Assembly (NCBI GenBank): GCA_904066235.2 | Contig: CAJFCV020000006.1 | Location: 6,200,001-6,264,000, forward strand | Length of the DNA: 64,000 nucleotides | Source: Bursaphelenchus xylophilus | Lineage: Eukaryota > Nematoda > Chromadorea > Rhabditida > Aphelenchoididae | Reading direction: 5' to 3' | Shown here: positions 21,959-34,800 of the stretch, piece by piece | How the letters are laid out: each line of letters begins with the position of its first letter | Position numbering within the stretch: position 1 is the first letter of the stretch | Notes under the pieces: model-generated | Database searches by the model: none | Told to the model about the DNA's origin: nothing | What the model saw: only the letters and a program-made list of their open reading frames with translations | Program-made: the position numbers and the translations under genes

Positions 21959-24900
21959 TCACACTTTTGTTGACGACCCAGGTTCAAGTGTGCCTTCCTG
22001 GCTAGCCGCAGGTTGAGACGAGCTGCTCGAGACACCGGTTAGGAACTCGGTTCGGAAGAATTCGGTTGGGAGTTGCTCTATCTCGTCCGAGCTCACTTTG
22101 CCTACATACAGATTCTCGGCCGAACTGCTGATATCACGAAGACATTCCAGAGTTTTGGGGATCGATTCGATGATGGGCATACATTCTTGGGCATGAATCG
22201 ATTCAACATACCTAAAAATAGAAATATTAGTCACACACATCATTGTAGTCCAGTTCCAAAAAAAATTTACCGTCTGAGAAGATTACTGTAGAGAGTGTGG
22301 TACTTTTTTGTGAGTTGTTTGTCACTCTCAATCGTAATGACATTTGTATTCCTAAACAGAACGACCAGACCCATCAGATTGATAATTGTGTCATTGTGAC
22401 GCAGATTTGCATCCATATTCAGGCAAAATCTGAAAAGGACGAATAAAAATTTAGAATTTAATGTGATCTTATTATACCCCTCATTCCCCAAACTGACTTG
22501 ATAAATTTCATTTTTTGATTTTTTTCATTGAGCTTGTCGAACATGTCTAAACTGATGTCAATGGCCTGTCCAGAAATCCGTGTTGTGAAACAGAGCTTCT
22601 GAACATCAAATCTGGTGGCGCCTCTGAGCGTGAGGAGGGAAATCATAGCAGCCTTCAATAAGTGGAGTTTGGTCTCGGCGTTAAGAGTGTTGAACGCAGG
22701 CAACTTCTTGGTCATCTTCACAAAACGACGCATCGAGATGTCCATGATGTTCATGATATCCGCCGGGTTATGACTCTTCTTGGTCAGATATGCCTTCGAT
22801 TTGTGGTCGGCCAGAGGTTCGTCCATACAAGAATAAGCATTTCTGACCACGTCCAACTCGAAGAGTTCCGATGAATTCAGTTGAAATTGAGAGGCGGGCT
22901 CGTTGTGATTCACCGTCTTAAACTGAAATAAAAACTATTATTTACACGAATCAAAAACATGACAAGAAGATATTGTTGTGAACAACTTACGTCAACAGAA
23001 GCAGGGCCATTCAACGGAATATCTCCCGAAACATTATGAAGCTCATCATGAATAGTGTCAGCCATCTTCTGATATCCATCCGGAGACATGTCGAGGAAGG
23101 GGAACAGGGAAGACGGAGAGAACTTCCCAGCATCCTTCGAGAAGAACGTCTTGTATGGATCATATTCGTTGCTCTGATTTCCATTCATCGAGTAGGTTGA
23201 AGAGGCCTCACTTCCGCAACCAGACTGACCCAAAGGCTGAGAGCTGGAAGACATGACCATATCTACTTTAAACGGAGTTGAAAAAGCAGAGCCGGAGGTA
23301 GCTGTGGGATGAGGGACCTTGCTTTCAGACTGTAGAAATCGTGAATAGTCGTCGGATGTAGAGAATCCCTGTTTCATCATATGTTGGATATCGGATAACG
23401 GGGGGATCTGCTTGTTTAAATCGGTAGAAGTGACTTGATTGCCCAGAATCGTGACTGGAGATTCGGGACTAGCCACACTTTGAGGAGAAAGAAGAGAGTT
23501 TATTGAGGAGGGGCCTTGACTAATTGGACTGAGGGCCAGATCCGATTGTCTTCGTTGCATTAGACTTGGAGAGTTGAAACCAGAACTGGCCGGAGAGGCC
23601 GTGGGATTTGCGGATTGGAGGAATTGCTGCAGGTCGTAATTCTGTTGAAACGGAAGTCGGAATTCGTTGAGACTGCTGTGAGGTTGATCGGAGACTTCGG
23701 TCTTGACCTGGGCCATCACGTCGGCGGGGTTTCTATTCATCATAATGCTGGATTGTGGAGAATGCATGAGTTGATGAGGGCTCAGACTGTAGTTGGGACT
23801 GTTGGCCATCCCTTTCATGCTGTTCAGACGAGAGTTCTTGCGACGGCGGAGTTGTTCGTCGTTCAGAATCCATTCTTTCTTCATGCCCACAGCGAAACAT
23901 TTTCGAAGTCGACATTTCTGGCAGAAACGCCGACTCACAGCATTGATCTCGCAGTCGTCGGAGTAAGGACATTTGAACTCCTGAAGAAGAACATTATTCG
24001 TCATAGATAAACCCACACTGACCTTGGGCCGAAGTGCGTTTCGTCTGAAGAAGGCCTTGCAGCTCTCACAAGTGATGACGTTGAAATTGTAGCCGGTGGC
24101 ATGGTCGCCGCAAACTCGACATGTCTTTTGTCGTCGACGTGATTCCTCGCTGTTGTCCTGAGGGTCTGAAGAGGACGATTCAAGGGCAGGAGAGGACTTA
24201 CCGCCCATGGCTGAGGACATCAGAAGGGGGTTGGCCCCAAACATAGCGCGGGATGAAGACGGGGAGTGGATCACCGGGTCGTCCGGCGTGTTCATCTGCT
24301 GCTGAAAATGGAGTTTCATCAATCGTGTTGTTGTTTCCACGTGCACTTTCCAGTAAACTTTCGAAATTTTATGCAAATTTTGGCGTTGTTTTCTTGAAAT
24401 GAAAACCCCCACAAACTTGCAGAAATTTATGATGCCCTATTGCGAATTTGACGTGACAACTCCCCACTTTATGGCCATAACGCCTTAACAGAGTAGTTTC
24501 TAAGTCAAAATTCCATCTCAATGAGGGCATCAGATCGCCCTACAGCAATTCGAAACACACCAGGAATTCCTATGCGCTTTCAACAACAACAAAAGATGCC
24601 CACGATTAAACAACTAATTATTGATAAAGAGACCCTTGTTTATCTTCGCAAATCTACTGGATTCCCCTCGGCCTTCCAGCTGGTCGCTGATTGGCTGGAA
24701 AGCTCCCGAAAAGAGAGATCCCTCGAATAACTGGGAAACTATGGAGTGAAGCTAGTCACCTTGCCCAATGCGTTTGCAACATTCCACTGCACAGCTTGAC
24801 GAGGTCCAGCTGCTCCAAAATTGTTTAGGCCAAGCATTTCTCGGCGGCCTGGGCCGCCCACGTTCCAGTCAGCGATGGCGAAGAAATCTTAAACAACGGA

Positions 24901-27043
24901 ATGATGAAGAGAACGACGGCGAGAACAGTACACCTTGCGAGCAGGTAACTTGTCTCGAATAAAAAACCGAACAGGATTACGGTATGTCTGGGGTCTCCGC
25001 CGGGGGTGCACTCTCTTGACAAAAAACAGCTACAGGGTCTCGTGAAAAACAAGCTCATTTTGGGGGAATGGGAGGGAGGGGGAAGACCTGACGCTCAACC
25101 ACCTCGAAAACAAGTCCAGGGGACACAAGATATGAACGCGTGGGCTAAGGTATCCACAAGGAGGTAGATGGTATCTTCCAGCATCACAACTCTGATTCTA
25201 ACCCCAATCAAGGATAAAGAAAGTACAGTACCTTCAAAAATAGTTAGGTAACAAAATGACATAAATCACTTATACCCAAGATCTGTCTTCTCTACCCACT
25301 ATGTTTTTTTCATGTGTGAAAAACGAGAATGTTGAACAAATCAGAACCCGAATCCAAACGCATCTAACCCTGAAAATGGCGGGTACAACAGAGTGATACT
25401 ATAAAGTATCGAAGAAAAATATTTTAGAGGGCTGTTTTCGCAAAAAAACACCCTGGACTGGGCCGGTTGGGGCGGCACGGAAAAACAACAAAAAAAACAG
25501 ACAGAGCCCAGGACTGCGGGACGGTTGTTTTTCGATGGCGCACTCGCAAATCAACTAACAACAACAACCCCGGCGGCCGACCATTGGGGGACTGTCCCCC
25601 TGATGAGGGCTTTCCGGTAAACAAAACTATCTCAAAAAACGCCTCAAAAACCGTCGCTGCTCTCGACTATACAGTCATCCTCCATACATCACCATCAGAG
25701 ACCGTTCCCCATCGGGCACGCCGGCTTCAGAGGGAGTTGTTGGTCGTTTGGAGTGCCATCCCCTTCCCCCACACCCCTCTGCTAACACCTCCAGGTTATA
25801 ATTTAGCCGTCTGTCGATTAATTGTCGGTGTTATTACGAGCCTCTTCCCCTCCCATTTGACAATTGTAATGGGAGATTGCTGTCGACTATAGATTGTTGC
25901 TTTATCGGAATCCAACCGTTGAATTTGAAGGCGGAATCTTCATGGATGTCTTTACCGAATTCATACAATTATCTAAATAATTTCTCTCGGTTTTTATGAT
26001 TGTTGAAGTTATTTAATGGATCTGTTGCCCAGTAAAACAAGGACATATTAGTGAGATATCGTGCAGCCGATTTCGTCATCAGCGTACTTACTTCCATGAT
26101 GACGCAACACCTCAGTTTTAATATTGCGGTATTTTTAATAGTCTTTGTTTTAAGTTGTTTGCAGGGTGACGTTATTATAGTGACTAGAAGCATTTACTTT
26201 GTCACCGACGCATTACAATTACAATGACAAGATTTCTGGTCGGTTTAGTCGACCAGATTTTTGTAATTAGTCTCTATAAGGTCATGAGAGAAAGCCCTGA
26301 ATAACAAAAACAGTTCTTTCTATGACCGCTCTCTTCATCTCAAATACCCCCTAATATTATTTACCATGGCGGTTACGGCCTATTATGAGATCTCGAGAAT
26401 AAATTTTCATGCCATATGGGTGTAAAAATAATTGTAAACCAACCTCATCGTCGTCGGGCTTCCTCTTGGGGCTTGGCTTGTTGACCGCCTTTGGGCTCTT
26501 CGGTCGACGCCTTCGAATTCTTCGAGGGACATCTTGCACTGGTTCAGGAAGCATAATCTCGCTCGACGAGACTATGGGAGACATCTCGGGAAGGGCCGGG
26601 GGCTCATCTGGAGTCGAGGTTCCGGAGCTGGACCCCGATTGCGATAAGGCCTGGACCACAGCACCCCTCAGGTAAGTCAGAATGGGGGATGATCGAAGGT
26701 TCTCGACCGGTTGACTCACAAGTTTGTTGAGATTCTGCAGAGTCTCGGGCGCAAGTTTGGCTAGATTTAGAGTCGAAGGATCAAGGAAATGATGGTTGGT
26801 GGCTCTTGAATGAATGATTGGGAGTTCGGGTGGAGAGGTGGCACCGCCGTTGAGAAGACTTTGGCCAAACGAGGAAGAGAGGAACGTCTGGCCTGGAGAG
26901 AAGCTGGACTGGACTAGATCAGTCGTGTTGACCACCGTAGTCGTGGGTTGGACCGCCGTGAGGGAAGAAGCGCAGACAGGATGCAGGCCGGTCGTCGAGG
27001 AAACGTTTATAGCTGCGAAGACAGCGCCGAGGCGAGGGTCCAT
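21959..27043 (-). CDS. daf-12: Nuclear hormone receptor DAF-12
   Basis: Six exons (26444-27043, 24023-24301, 22991-23980, 22498-22922, 22271-22429, 21959-22211) give 901 residues. DAF-12 binds dafachronic-acid steroids and decides between reproductive growth and dauer arrest. The two-zinc-finger domain starts near residue 261 (CRVCGDHATGYNFNVITC, P-box ESCKAFFR) and continues EFKCPYSDDCEINAVSRRFC. The hinge is long and Ser/Pro/Gln-rich. The ligand domain from about 640 has DIMNIMDISMRRFVK and RGATRFD, with an AF-2-like LPTEFFRTEFL near the end. The first exon, a 200-residue A/B region ending in basic SPKAVNKPSPKRKPDDDE, is joined on phase alone: its donor reads GTTGGT, and the 2.1-kb intron is by far the largest here. 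A shorter form could start at the ATG at 24295. Confidence 0.87.
24521..24730 (+). CDS. Small open frame inside daf-12 intron 1, doubtful
   Basis: A 69-codon frame on the strand opposite daf-12. From an internal ATG at 24596 it reads MPTIKQLIIDKETLVYLRK and ends SSRKERSLE. The composition looks protein-like, but I recognise no family and see no splice partners. It could equally be chance. Confidence 0.2.
   Translation: MRASDRPTAIRNTPGIPMRFQQQQKMPTIKQLIIDKETLVYLRKSTGFPSAFQLVADWLESSRKERSLE
24731..26443. other. Rest of daf-12 intron 1
   Basis: It holds open frames without recognisable domains on both strands, and GC-richer patches near 25430-25760. A regulatory or alternative-promoter role is possible since a shorter receptor form could begin just downstream, but no specific site is identified. 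Confidence 0.35.
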
Positions 27044-30000
27044 TCTTCACTCAGTATGCCGATGCACGCACTTTTGCATAAGACCTGAAATTACAATATG
27101 GAGTGTAATATTGGAGTGAGAATGGGGTCTCTCCGGCGCGAGTTACACACGACTACAAACCAACATGTTACTTTTGCATGCTATCAAAAACATGACTTGT
27201 GTAAAATAATAAGCAGAGAGTAAAGGTCACGACATGCCACCGTCTTTCTTTGTTATTATAGACACCTCGGGCAAAGGGAGGACGTGTAATGCGTACGACG
27301 CGGCGCCCTTAACAGACATTCCAGCCCAAGTTGACAGTAGGAAAACAACCCAAAACGGGGGCTACTCTGACCTCCGCTGACCAGCAAAATAATAGTGGAG
27401 AGCGAGTGCATACACAACTACAGTAATCCCTGTCTAATTGCCGAAAAACAGAACGCACATCATGGTCGTGTTCAGGGATCTGCCGCCCAAGTCATGTTTA
27501 CGGATGTCTATTAAACCGGGTCATACAACCATTATAACCATCAGACACCCAGCAGAATGTTACCAACTGACTGACTGACTGTTGTGCCATCGGCGTTTTA
27601 AGAAGGCCCAGAGGTAAAAGACCGGACCGAGCGGTGTAGTTGTAGTGAGAGTGCATCGAATGGACAGAATGCAACATTGCCTGTTTTTTGTTTTGTTTCG
27701 AGACGTCCTCGACCCCCCCCTTCCCGTTCCTCTTCCCTTGGCTCTGCCCGTTCATAAAAAACGACTGGTTGCAGCGAGCTATGGAGAAGAGACGGCAGAG
27801 AGAGAAGGCCGTTCAAAAGACATCACGGCTTTTGGGGTGGTCCCGCCTCTCCTCCGCCTGGACCGGCCTTCCACACAAAAATAAAGGCGACAGCACGCAC
27901 AGTCAGTCGCTGTGCCGGGGGGTGCCAGCCGTTTTTTTCAGACAAACAAGCCCTCGAGTCTGCAAGGGAAGGGACGTCCCGGGCTCCTCGGGCCCGCGGT
28001 CGCACCGTCTACTTGCCCCGGGCTTCACCTGTCACGCGGGCTTGAAGCCATCGATTCTATGCAAAAAACGTCTAAAATTGCACTTTTAAATTTGTGCGTC
28101 TTTTCGGGCGATGAAGTAGGGAGAAACGGCGGGACATAGAAGAAAAGAAGAATAAAAGTGCATGTGTGAAGAGAGAACGACAGAAATCTCTAACCCCGAC
28201 CACCCACTAAAAGTGCAAAGAAAACAACGGTGGAAGCAGCGCCTAAAAGTGCATACGGGGAGTGAAAGTGACCGTTCCGTACCCTCTAAGAGTGCAACAA
28301 GGAGCTTTCGAAGGGAAGGAACGATATTAACGTAACTATATCGAAATGGGGAAAAAGCGAAAAGGGATCGAGAAAAGCCCGGGAAAATTGTAATTTAAAT
28401 ATCAATCCGGTGCAAAAAAAATGAGAAAACTGCAGAATGGGGAAAAGGATGAAAAAAGAGGAAGACGAAGAGAAAATGAATACCTGTTTTTCATGAAAAA
28501 CAACTGCAGTAAGGTCGTGTTCGCCTTTCAGGGGAGTCATCAATAACTGATAAGCAAAATCCATTATAAAGATGGGCTGATACCCCAACTTTCTCAAAAC
28601 GCAGCAAAACTTTTTCCAATGTTCCACTTGTTTTGGCGTTCCTTCAAGGACACATGCGGCTTTTTTGAAAGGGTCCGGCTCTCCCCTCAAGTCAACAGAG
28701 TAAGGCCTCGATTTCAACTTGTTCCAAGGCCTTGGATTACTAACTCCTGTACTAAGGGAGTACTGATGGGTTTCCTATCCCGCCATCTCGTTTGGATCAC
28801 CCGGGTTGCGTGAACAATTGTAATCATCGGACCCAGAGGACCAGTAAATCCTCCCTTTCATTTCACCAAAAATGATTTACGGTATTTTTATTACAGTATT
28901 CTGTTTACAGAGAGATAACACGTGGCTCAGGAGCTCGACTAAAGATTAGAGTAAAAACAATATTTCGAAGTCACCAGTACCTAAAACTCAATGATGTTTT
29001 TTGTAGGAACTTGAATCCGTACCTTATCTCGCCTGATACGGCTTTCAAAAAAACAGCTCCCACGTGTTGAAAAAAGTAGCATTCAAGAGTAATATTTACT
29101 AGAAATGATAGTTCCAAAGAACCGCCGGGTACAAACAAAAAGGCCGGAAATAGATCCTTTGCGTAAAGTCCCAACAATTTTACCGCGGATGTCGCGCGCC
29201 AAAGTTGGAATGAGGCAAAAAGGGAAGTCGCGGCGACGAACGCGAACAATTTGAGAAAAACGCACTGTACAAATTGTCGGAACTTTACATCATCCCGGAA
29301 ACAAATCGAGATGGCCAAATACCTAAAGATTACAGTAATAAAGGGCCTTGTGATCGCTGAAGGAAAACGATAAATGGACTTTGAAACAAACTAAGGAAAA
29401 CAACCATTGTTCGAATAAAAAGAAGGTCACACAAAAAGTTTGGGATCGAGCTGATAAGCAACCAAGAATACCAAAAAATGCGCGTAGAAGAGATAAGACT
29501 GATATCAAAATATAGTTCAAAAAAGTCCTGAAAAGATCACCCCAAAAGGACAAATACCGATTATTCAGGAAACATCCAACCTGCCAGACAGCCTAATCAA
29601 ACAAAAAAGTCAAAAAAAATATAAACAATTCTACGCGGCCGGATAAAAAGATATGAAACCATGGCTGCCAAAAGTGCATGTCTGAGGAAGGAAAGGGAGC
29701 AGCTACTCATTTAAAGAATGCCCAAAAAGATTCCTTAATGAGTACTCCCAATTATTGTATGAAATCGGGTAATAATGGCCATGGAAACAGCGTCAGGCGC
29801 AGATAACTGTCTTCGCTAATCAAGTCATTATAAATAGGCCGCTCAAAAGAGCTCCAGTGAGTTCGAAATCTCATATCTAAAGCCCTGAAGACAGCTTATC
29901 TTGTAATTTAAAAACGCAACAGATTGGAATAAACTGCAAAGGCCCTCTCTTATGTCATCAGGAATCACATTTCGTATCCTCAGACTCGCGCCGTTGCTAT

Positions 30001-31820
30001 GGAAAACATCTAGACTCATTTCGTTGTAATCCAATAATTGGGATGGAACTGGTGCAGAGCTGCAGGGCCAACGTCTCTAATTCTATTACGAATAATTAGA
30101 CCTTAAAAGACCTAAACCAACATCTTCTTTACATCATCCATTCTACTCATGATAAAAAAAACATTTTAAAATCTCCGAATGAAACAAAAAAGTGGCAATC
30201 AGAACACCCGAACACTGATTTGATCGTTTCTTCGTTCTTTCTTACCTAAAATCTGTTTTGACCATCTCAACGAAAGAAGAGAAAACGGCTATTTTGGAGA
30301 CAGCAGAGAGCAAAAGAAATTTAAAAATTGGCGGAAGAATTGATCCGAAGCCCTTTTTTCGACTACAATTCACGAGTAATATCAAATACGAGCTCGATTC
30401 CCGTAAAATACGTCATAAAATAACGTAAATCGAAAAAATAAAACGAACATTAAGTCGCATCAAAAGAAACGTGGAAAGCAGTCTAATAAAGCCAAAAACA
30501 CCTCTTAGACGCGTCAGAATCAGTAATTGCTTCACGAAACTAAAAAGCTGTAATTAATTAGAGTTGTAAGGAACATTTGAAACAAAAAATTGACCCATTT
30601 ACATCTGCCAGACACGTGATCGTAAAAAAGGAAGATCAAAGCCGACGTTGCCCTCTCATGTTTGATATTATCGGAGGTAAAGCGAAAGGCAGAGTCCGTA
30701 CAAAACGTCGAAATATTATATGTCCAACGTAAAAAATTTTTTTGGGAGCGAAAAGAACGCGTCTCCGACCGAAATTAGAGAATAACTCTGAGCATTTTAT
30801 TATTTTGAAAAAACAGGGAAAGCAGAAGATTCGGGAGGAAATTAGTCCCCGACACCCATTTATCAAGGCATTCACACCAAAAAAGAACCGACAGAAGAAA
30901 CATGGGCAAACAAAAAGAACCCCTGCGGGCAAAAGCCGCTTTTTTGTCAAGAAATGAGACTGAAAACGGGTTGATGGCCATAGAAAAGGCGGCAGAAAGA
31001 CGAGTCCAGGTGGGATTTGTAACTAATGAATCCAGTAATAACTGAAATTCCTCCAAACACATTTGGAAAAACCAATTTTTGGGCGGCGCGGGGCTTTTTC
31101 CCAGTCTAAAGGGCAGCCGGCTGAGGTCGGGGACAGCGGACGATAGTAGGGAAAAGTGGGGACGGCGAGAGAGGCAAACGAAAAAACAGACAACACATCA
31201 CACAAAAATGTTCCAAACGCTCTTTCAACGGGTTCAACGGGCTCGCCCTCAGGGAGAGAGTCCCAAGGATGTCAACTTGTGTTACAGAAATAATAAATAT
31301 TATAGATGACGTCATCTCATAATAACAAAGGGAAAGACACCAGACTTTCTTCAGCATCTTTCCCCACATTTTACGGTGAGAAATTGCGTAATTGTAAGCG
31401 AATGAACTTGTTGTTAATGGAGATGAATCTGGAGCATTTCATTACCTCAAATCCATCGAATCAAGATTATTATATTCACTTGTATTTGATGTCATGAAAA
31501 GAGTTGTGTGTTGTCTTTTTTATCAGCATGAATCGTCCGAGAAACATTATTTTGTCTTTCTTTACATTTTACTTACCTCATAAGGGAAGTATTTCTTTAC
31601 ATTCATGCTTTTCAATTTATCGAACTCTTTTTTCTAGTTGGATACAAAGATAGTCATCATAAAAAAGAAAGAAAAGTCGTCAAATGTAAATTGTACTCGT
31701 GCAATTCTTTATTTTAAAATTGCGGCAAGAAAGGTATTTACAAATGCTATTTGGTATCATCTTTATATCTCATCACAACCTTGTTTTAGAGGGACCCGTT
31801 TCATTTCAAATGTAAAAGAA
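27044..31820. other. Gene-poor region upstream of daf-12
   Basis: About 4.8 kb with no convincing gene. The first 1.3 kb is GC-richer and contains repeated AAAAGTGCA-type words (28080-28260). The rest is A-rich with scattered short frames. It lies between the start of daf-12 and the stop of the GPCR gene, so it may hold daf-12 promoter elements. One frame (28463-28717) is listed separately. Confidence 0.45.
28463..28717 (-). other. Orphan open frame with possible 5' splice site
   Basis: About 80 residues on the minus strand look protein-like (SRPYSVDLRGEPDPFKK, then KFCCVLRKLGYQPIFIMDF) and end at a plausible donor, CAG|GTATTC, near 28484. A stop lies upstream near 28780 in the same frame. 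No family is recognised. It could be an exon of an unseen gene, an upstream daf-12 exon, or an old insertion. Confidence 0.25.
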
Positions 31821-34800
31821 TCAGAAGAACTTCCGTCGTTCCACACAACCCTCGACGGCTGCATACGAACGAGCTCGTTGAGTACGAGGGATGCCAAATT
31901 CTCCAGCTGGGAATAGTTGATGTTGAGTTAGGGAGGTGTTAATCTTGTTCTCGAGATCACCAGGTGAAAAGGAATTTCGTTTGCGGCTGAAGTCACTCAG
32001 ACTGGCGGGATTGCGTAACTTGGTTGTGCAGGTTGCCTGATTCAGCGCCAAGAAGCTAGTTACCTGCTAAATATTCAGAAAAAAATATTTTTTATGACAT
32101 CATTACTTATAACAAATACATTCAAAAGTAAAGAGGGAACGTCTTTTCATAAATTTTAATCAGACTTACACTCTCTTTGGAAATCCATTTGGATAACCAG
32201 GGTGCCAGACACGAATTGGAAAGTAAACAGAAGCAGTACCTTCTGAATCTTTTCCCCCAAAAAAAGAATACCCAGAAGTTTGTGGAGCAATTAAGAACAA
32301 GGAGGAAATTGCTAAAGTCAACAAAGACCGTGGCTGTGGAACTTGACATGAAAGCGTGGTTACCGACCAACTGAAATCATCCAATATTACGTAATAAAAA
32401 ACTCAAGGTAATCTAACCGAAACCTCTGCTTTCCAGTTGATTTCGGCCCAGAATAGAGTAAAGCAACCCCGGGTACCGAAACCTGCTGATTTCAAAAAAA
32501 TCTAAGAAGTCCTATAATAATTCTAGAAAAAACACGATTGTAAAATTGCGAGTGTAAAGATGTAAAAGCGTAAATTACTGGAAAAAATGTAAGAACACTA
32601 TTTTTTCTCGAAATTATATTTTTTACGTAACTTACACTTACATTTTACATTCCTATATTTACAGTGGATTTTGCGGCATCTAATAAAATTCCTCAAACAT
32701 AATTGAAATTTTTTTGGAATTAAATTTTTTCAGTAATTTATATATACTCTTAAATGTAAGGTAGTAACAGATACATGAACGATGACTTTTTAAATTTCAT
32801 CGCACAAGTCCGTCCGAACCCTGCAAATTTAGTCCACAGTTGACAGAAAAGGAGGAGGCGACGGAGAAAGGCAGAAATTTTCGCGTCCCGACATTTCGGG
32901 TCAGGGACAACTCTTGTCGCGGCACTTCGGGACAACGACACCTCGGGTCAACGACATTTCGGGTCAACGATACCGTTTAATATTTTCGCTTCGGTACTGG
33001 GAAAAAAGAATTTTTTGGAGAGTTTGAAAAATTTTTGAAATGTTTTCGCCTCGGGACTTGGAAAAAAGGATTTTTTGGAGAATTTGAACAAATTTTTGAA
33101 ATGTTTTCGCTTCGGGACTGGGGAAAAAAAATTTTTTGGAGAATTGAGTTTTATTCTTTTATTTTTTTTAGGAAAATAGTGTTTATAAGCAACGAGCAAA
33201 TAAGAAAATCTTATCCATGGTTTACGTTTTTAATTGGATGCATGGGATTCTTAAAAATAAGCTCCTACAAAAATTCCTTTTCCCAAGCCCCGAGGCGAAT
33301 ACATTTCAAAGATTTGTTCAAATGCACCAAAAAAATCTTTATCCCCAGTCCCGAAGCGAAAATATTAAACGGTATCGTTGACCCGAGTTGTCCCTGACCC
33401 GAAATGTGGTAGCGCCGAAATTTTTACAAAGAGAGAAATTGCGCAAAGTTGTGTCAGGTTGCGCAACTTTTAACTTTGAACTAAATTTGCAGGGTTCGGA
33501 CGGACTTGTGCGACGAAATTTTTTAAAAATCATTGCCCATAGTCGCACCATAAATTTAGCAGAATTTTGCACGGTGCGTTTTTTTTCCCGCCGCTTTGAC
33601 TTCCCGTTTTTGCACTACCGACATGCAATTTTCTGCGATCGCACCCCGCGACGCCGCCAAAAAAATTCTACGGACTACTATCAGTCTGTCAGGAAAATAA
33701 CGGCGGATCGTCGCATCAAAATGTCTCGCCTCGCCGCTATCGCGCACCAAATTCCTAGCCGCGGTCGCAAAGCGATGATGGGCGATTCCGAGGCGCGACG
33801 ATCCGCCGTTATTTTCCCGACAGACTGATAATACTATTTATAACATTTTCTTCGAGTCTGCGTTCCCGAAGTCGCTTTACCCTAACTTGCGTTCCAGTCG
33901 AAGGATTCAAATTCCAAATCTCACAATCAGCATTTCACATAATGTCTCACGACAAAAAATTTTAAACTTTTGATAAAATTTAAAACTTACATGTTCTAGA
34001 ACGTCAACAACCGTTGGGAGAATATCCGAGACCAGAAATTTGGCAATAACTAAAACTAGCATGACATTGGCCCGATGATCTTTACTGAAATAGCACATTC
34101 ATTACATGAAAAAAAGGTCCTACTTACTTGGAAAACTCTTGTCGACAAGTCCCTTCATTCATAACCTGACACAGAGATTTCCTTCGCCTTGTAGCTCTCC
34201 TCAAAGCAATGGATATCCTCAAAGTCAGGCCAAACAATAAAAGACATGGCCCTAAAGTAACAAAAGCTGTCCCAAGGATAATGTGGTAGATGGTCCAATA
34301 CAACCGATCTTTGGGAAGGTCTGTTCGGACTACTTGAGGAGCACAATTGTCCTCTTTCTGAAGACAAGACATCACTGTGGTGACTTCAAAGATCCGAGGA
34401 ACTGAGAACAACATGGCCAGGATGGACACAAACACCATCAGCTTCTTCACTCGACTAAAATATGTGGTGGAATATGTATATAATAACATCACTCAGTCTA
34501 TTGTATCCAATCCGTTATCAGATTTCAGCCCAGATGTTTATAGCAGATAATAGGAAACAGACAGTACTAGTCCTGTCATACCAGAGGAATGGTATGGCTC
34601 TCCGTTCCCAAAATAAAAATTTCATTTAAGAAATAGAGAGGCTCCTCAGAATACATTCACCCTCAATAACAACCTCCAAAGGGCTCTTGCTTTGACTTTA
34701 ATCTTATTTTATCATGTAGGACACAATCTAGAATATGCAAGACATACCTCCTCTTTCCAATAGTCGGATGTGTCAGCGGTTTACACAACGCGAGGAATCG

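Noticed and set aside
23615..24010. Plus-strand frames across the daf-12 coding exons
   Set aside because: They are shadows of the real minus-strand exon; the zinc-finger motifs prove the coding strand.
25467..25892. 141-codon frame in daf-12 intron 1
   Set aside because: Low-complexity and proline/threonine-rich without a domain; the composition follows a GC-rich patch.
28971..30950. Several minus-strand frames of 60-115 codons in the gene-poor region
   Set aside because: Phe/Leu-rich readings of A-rich plus-strand DNA; none has a domain or consistent splice sites.
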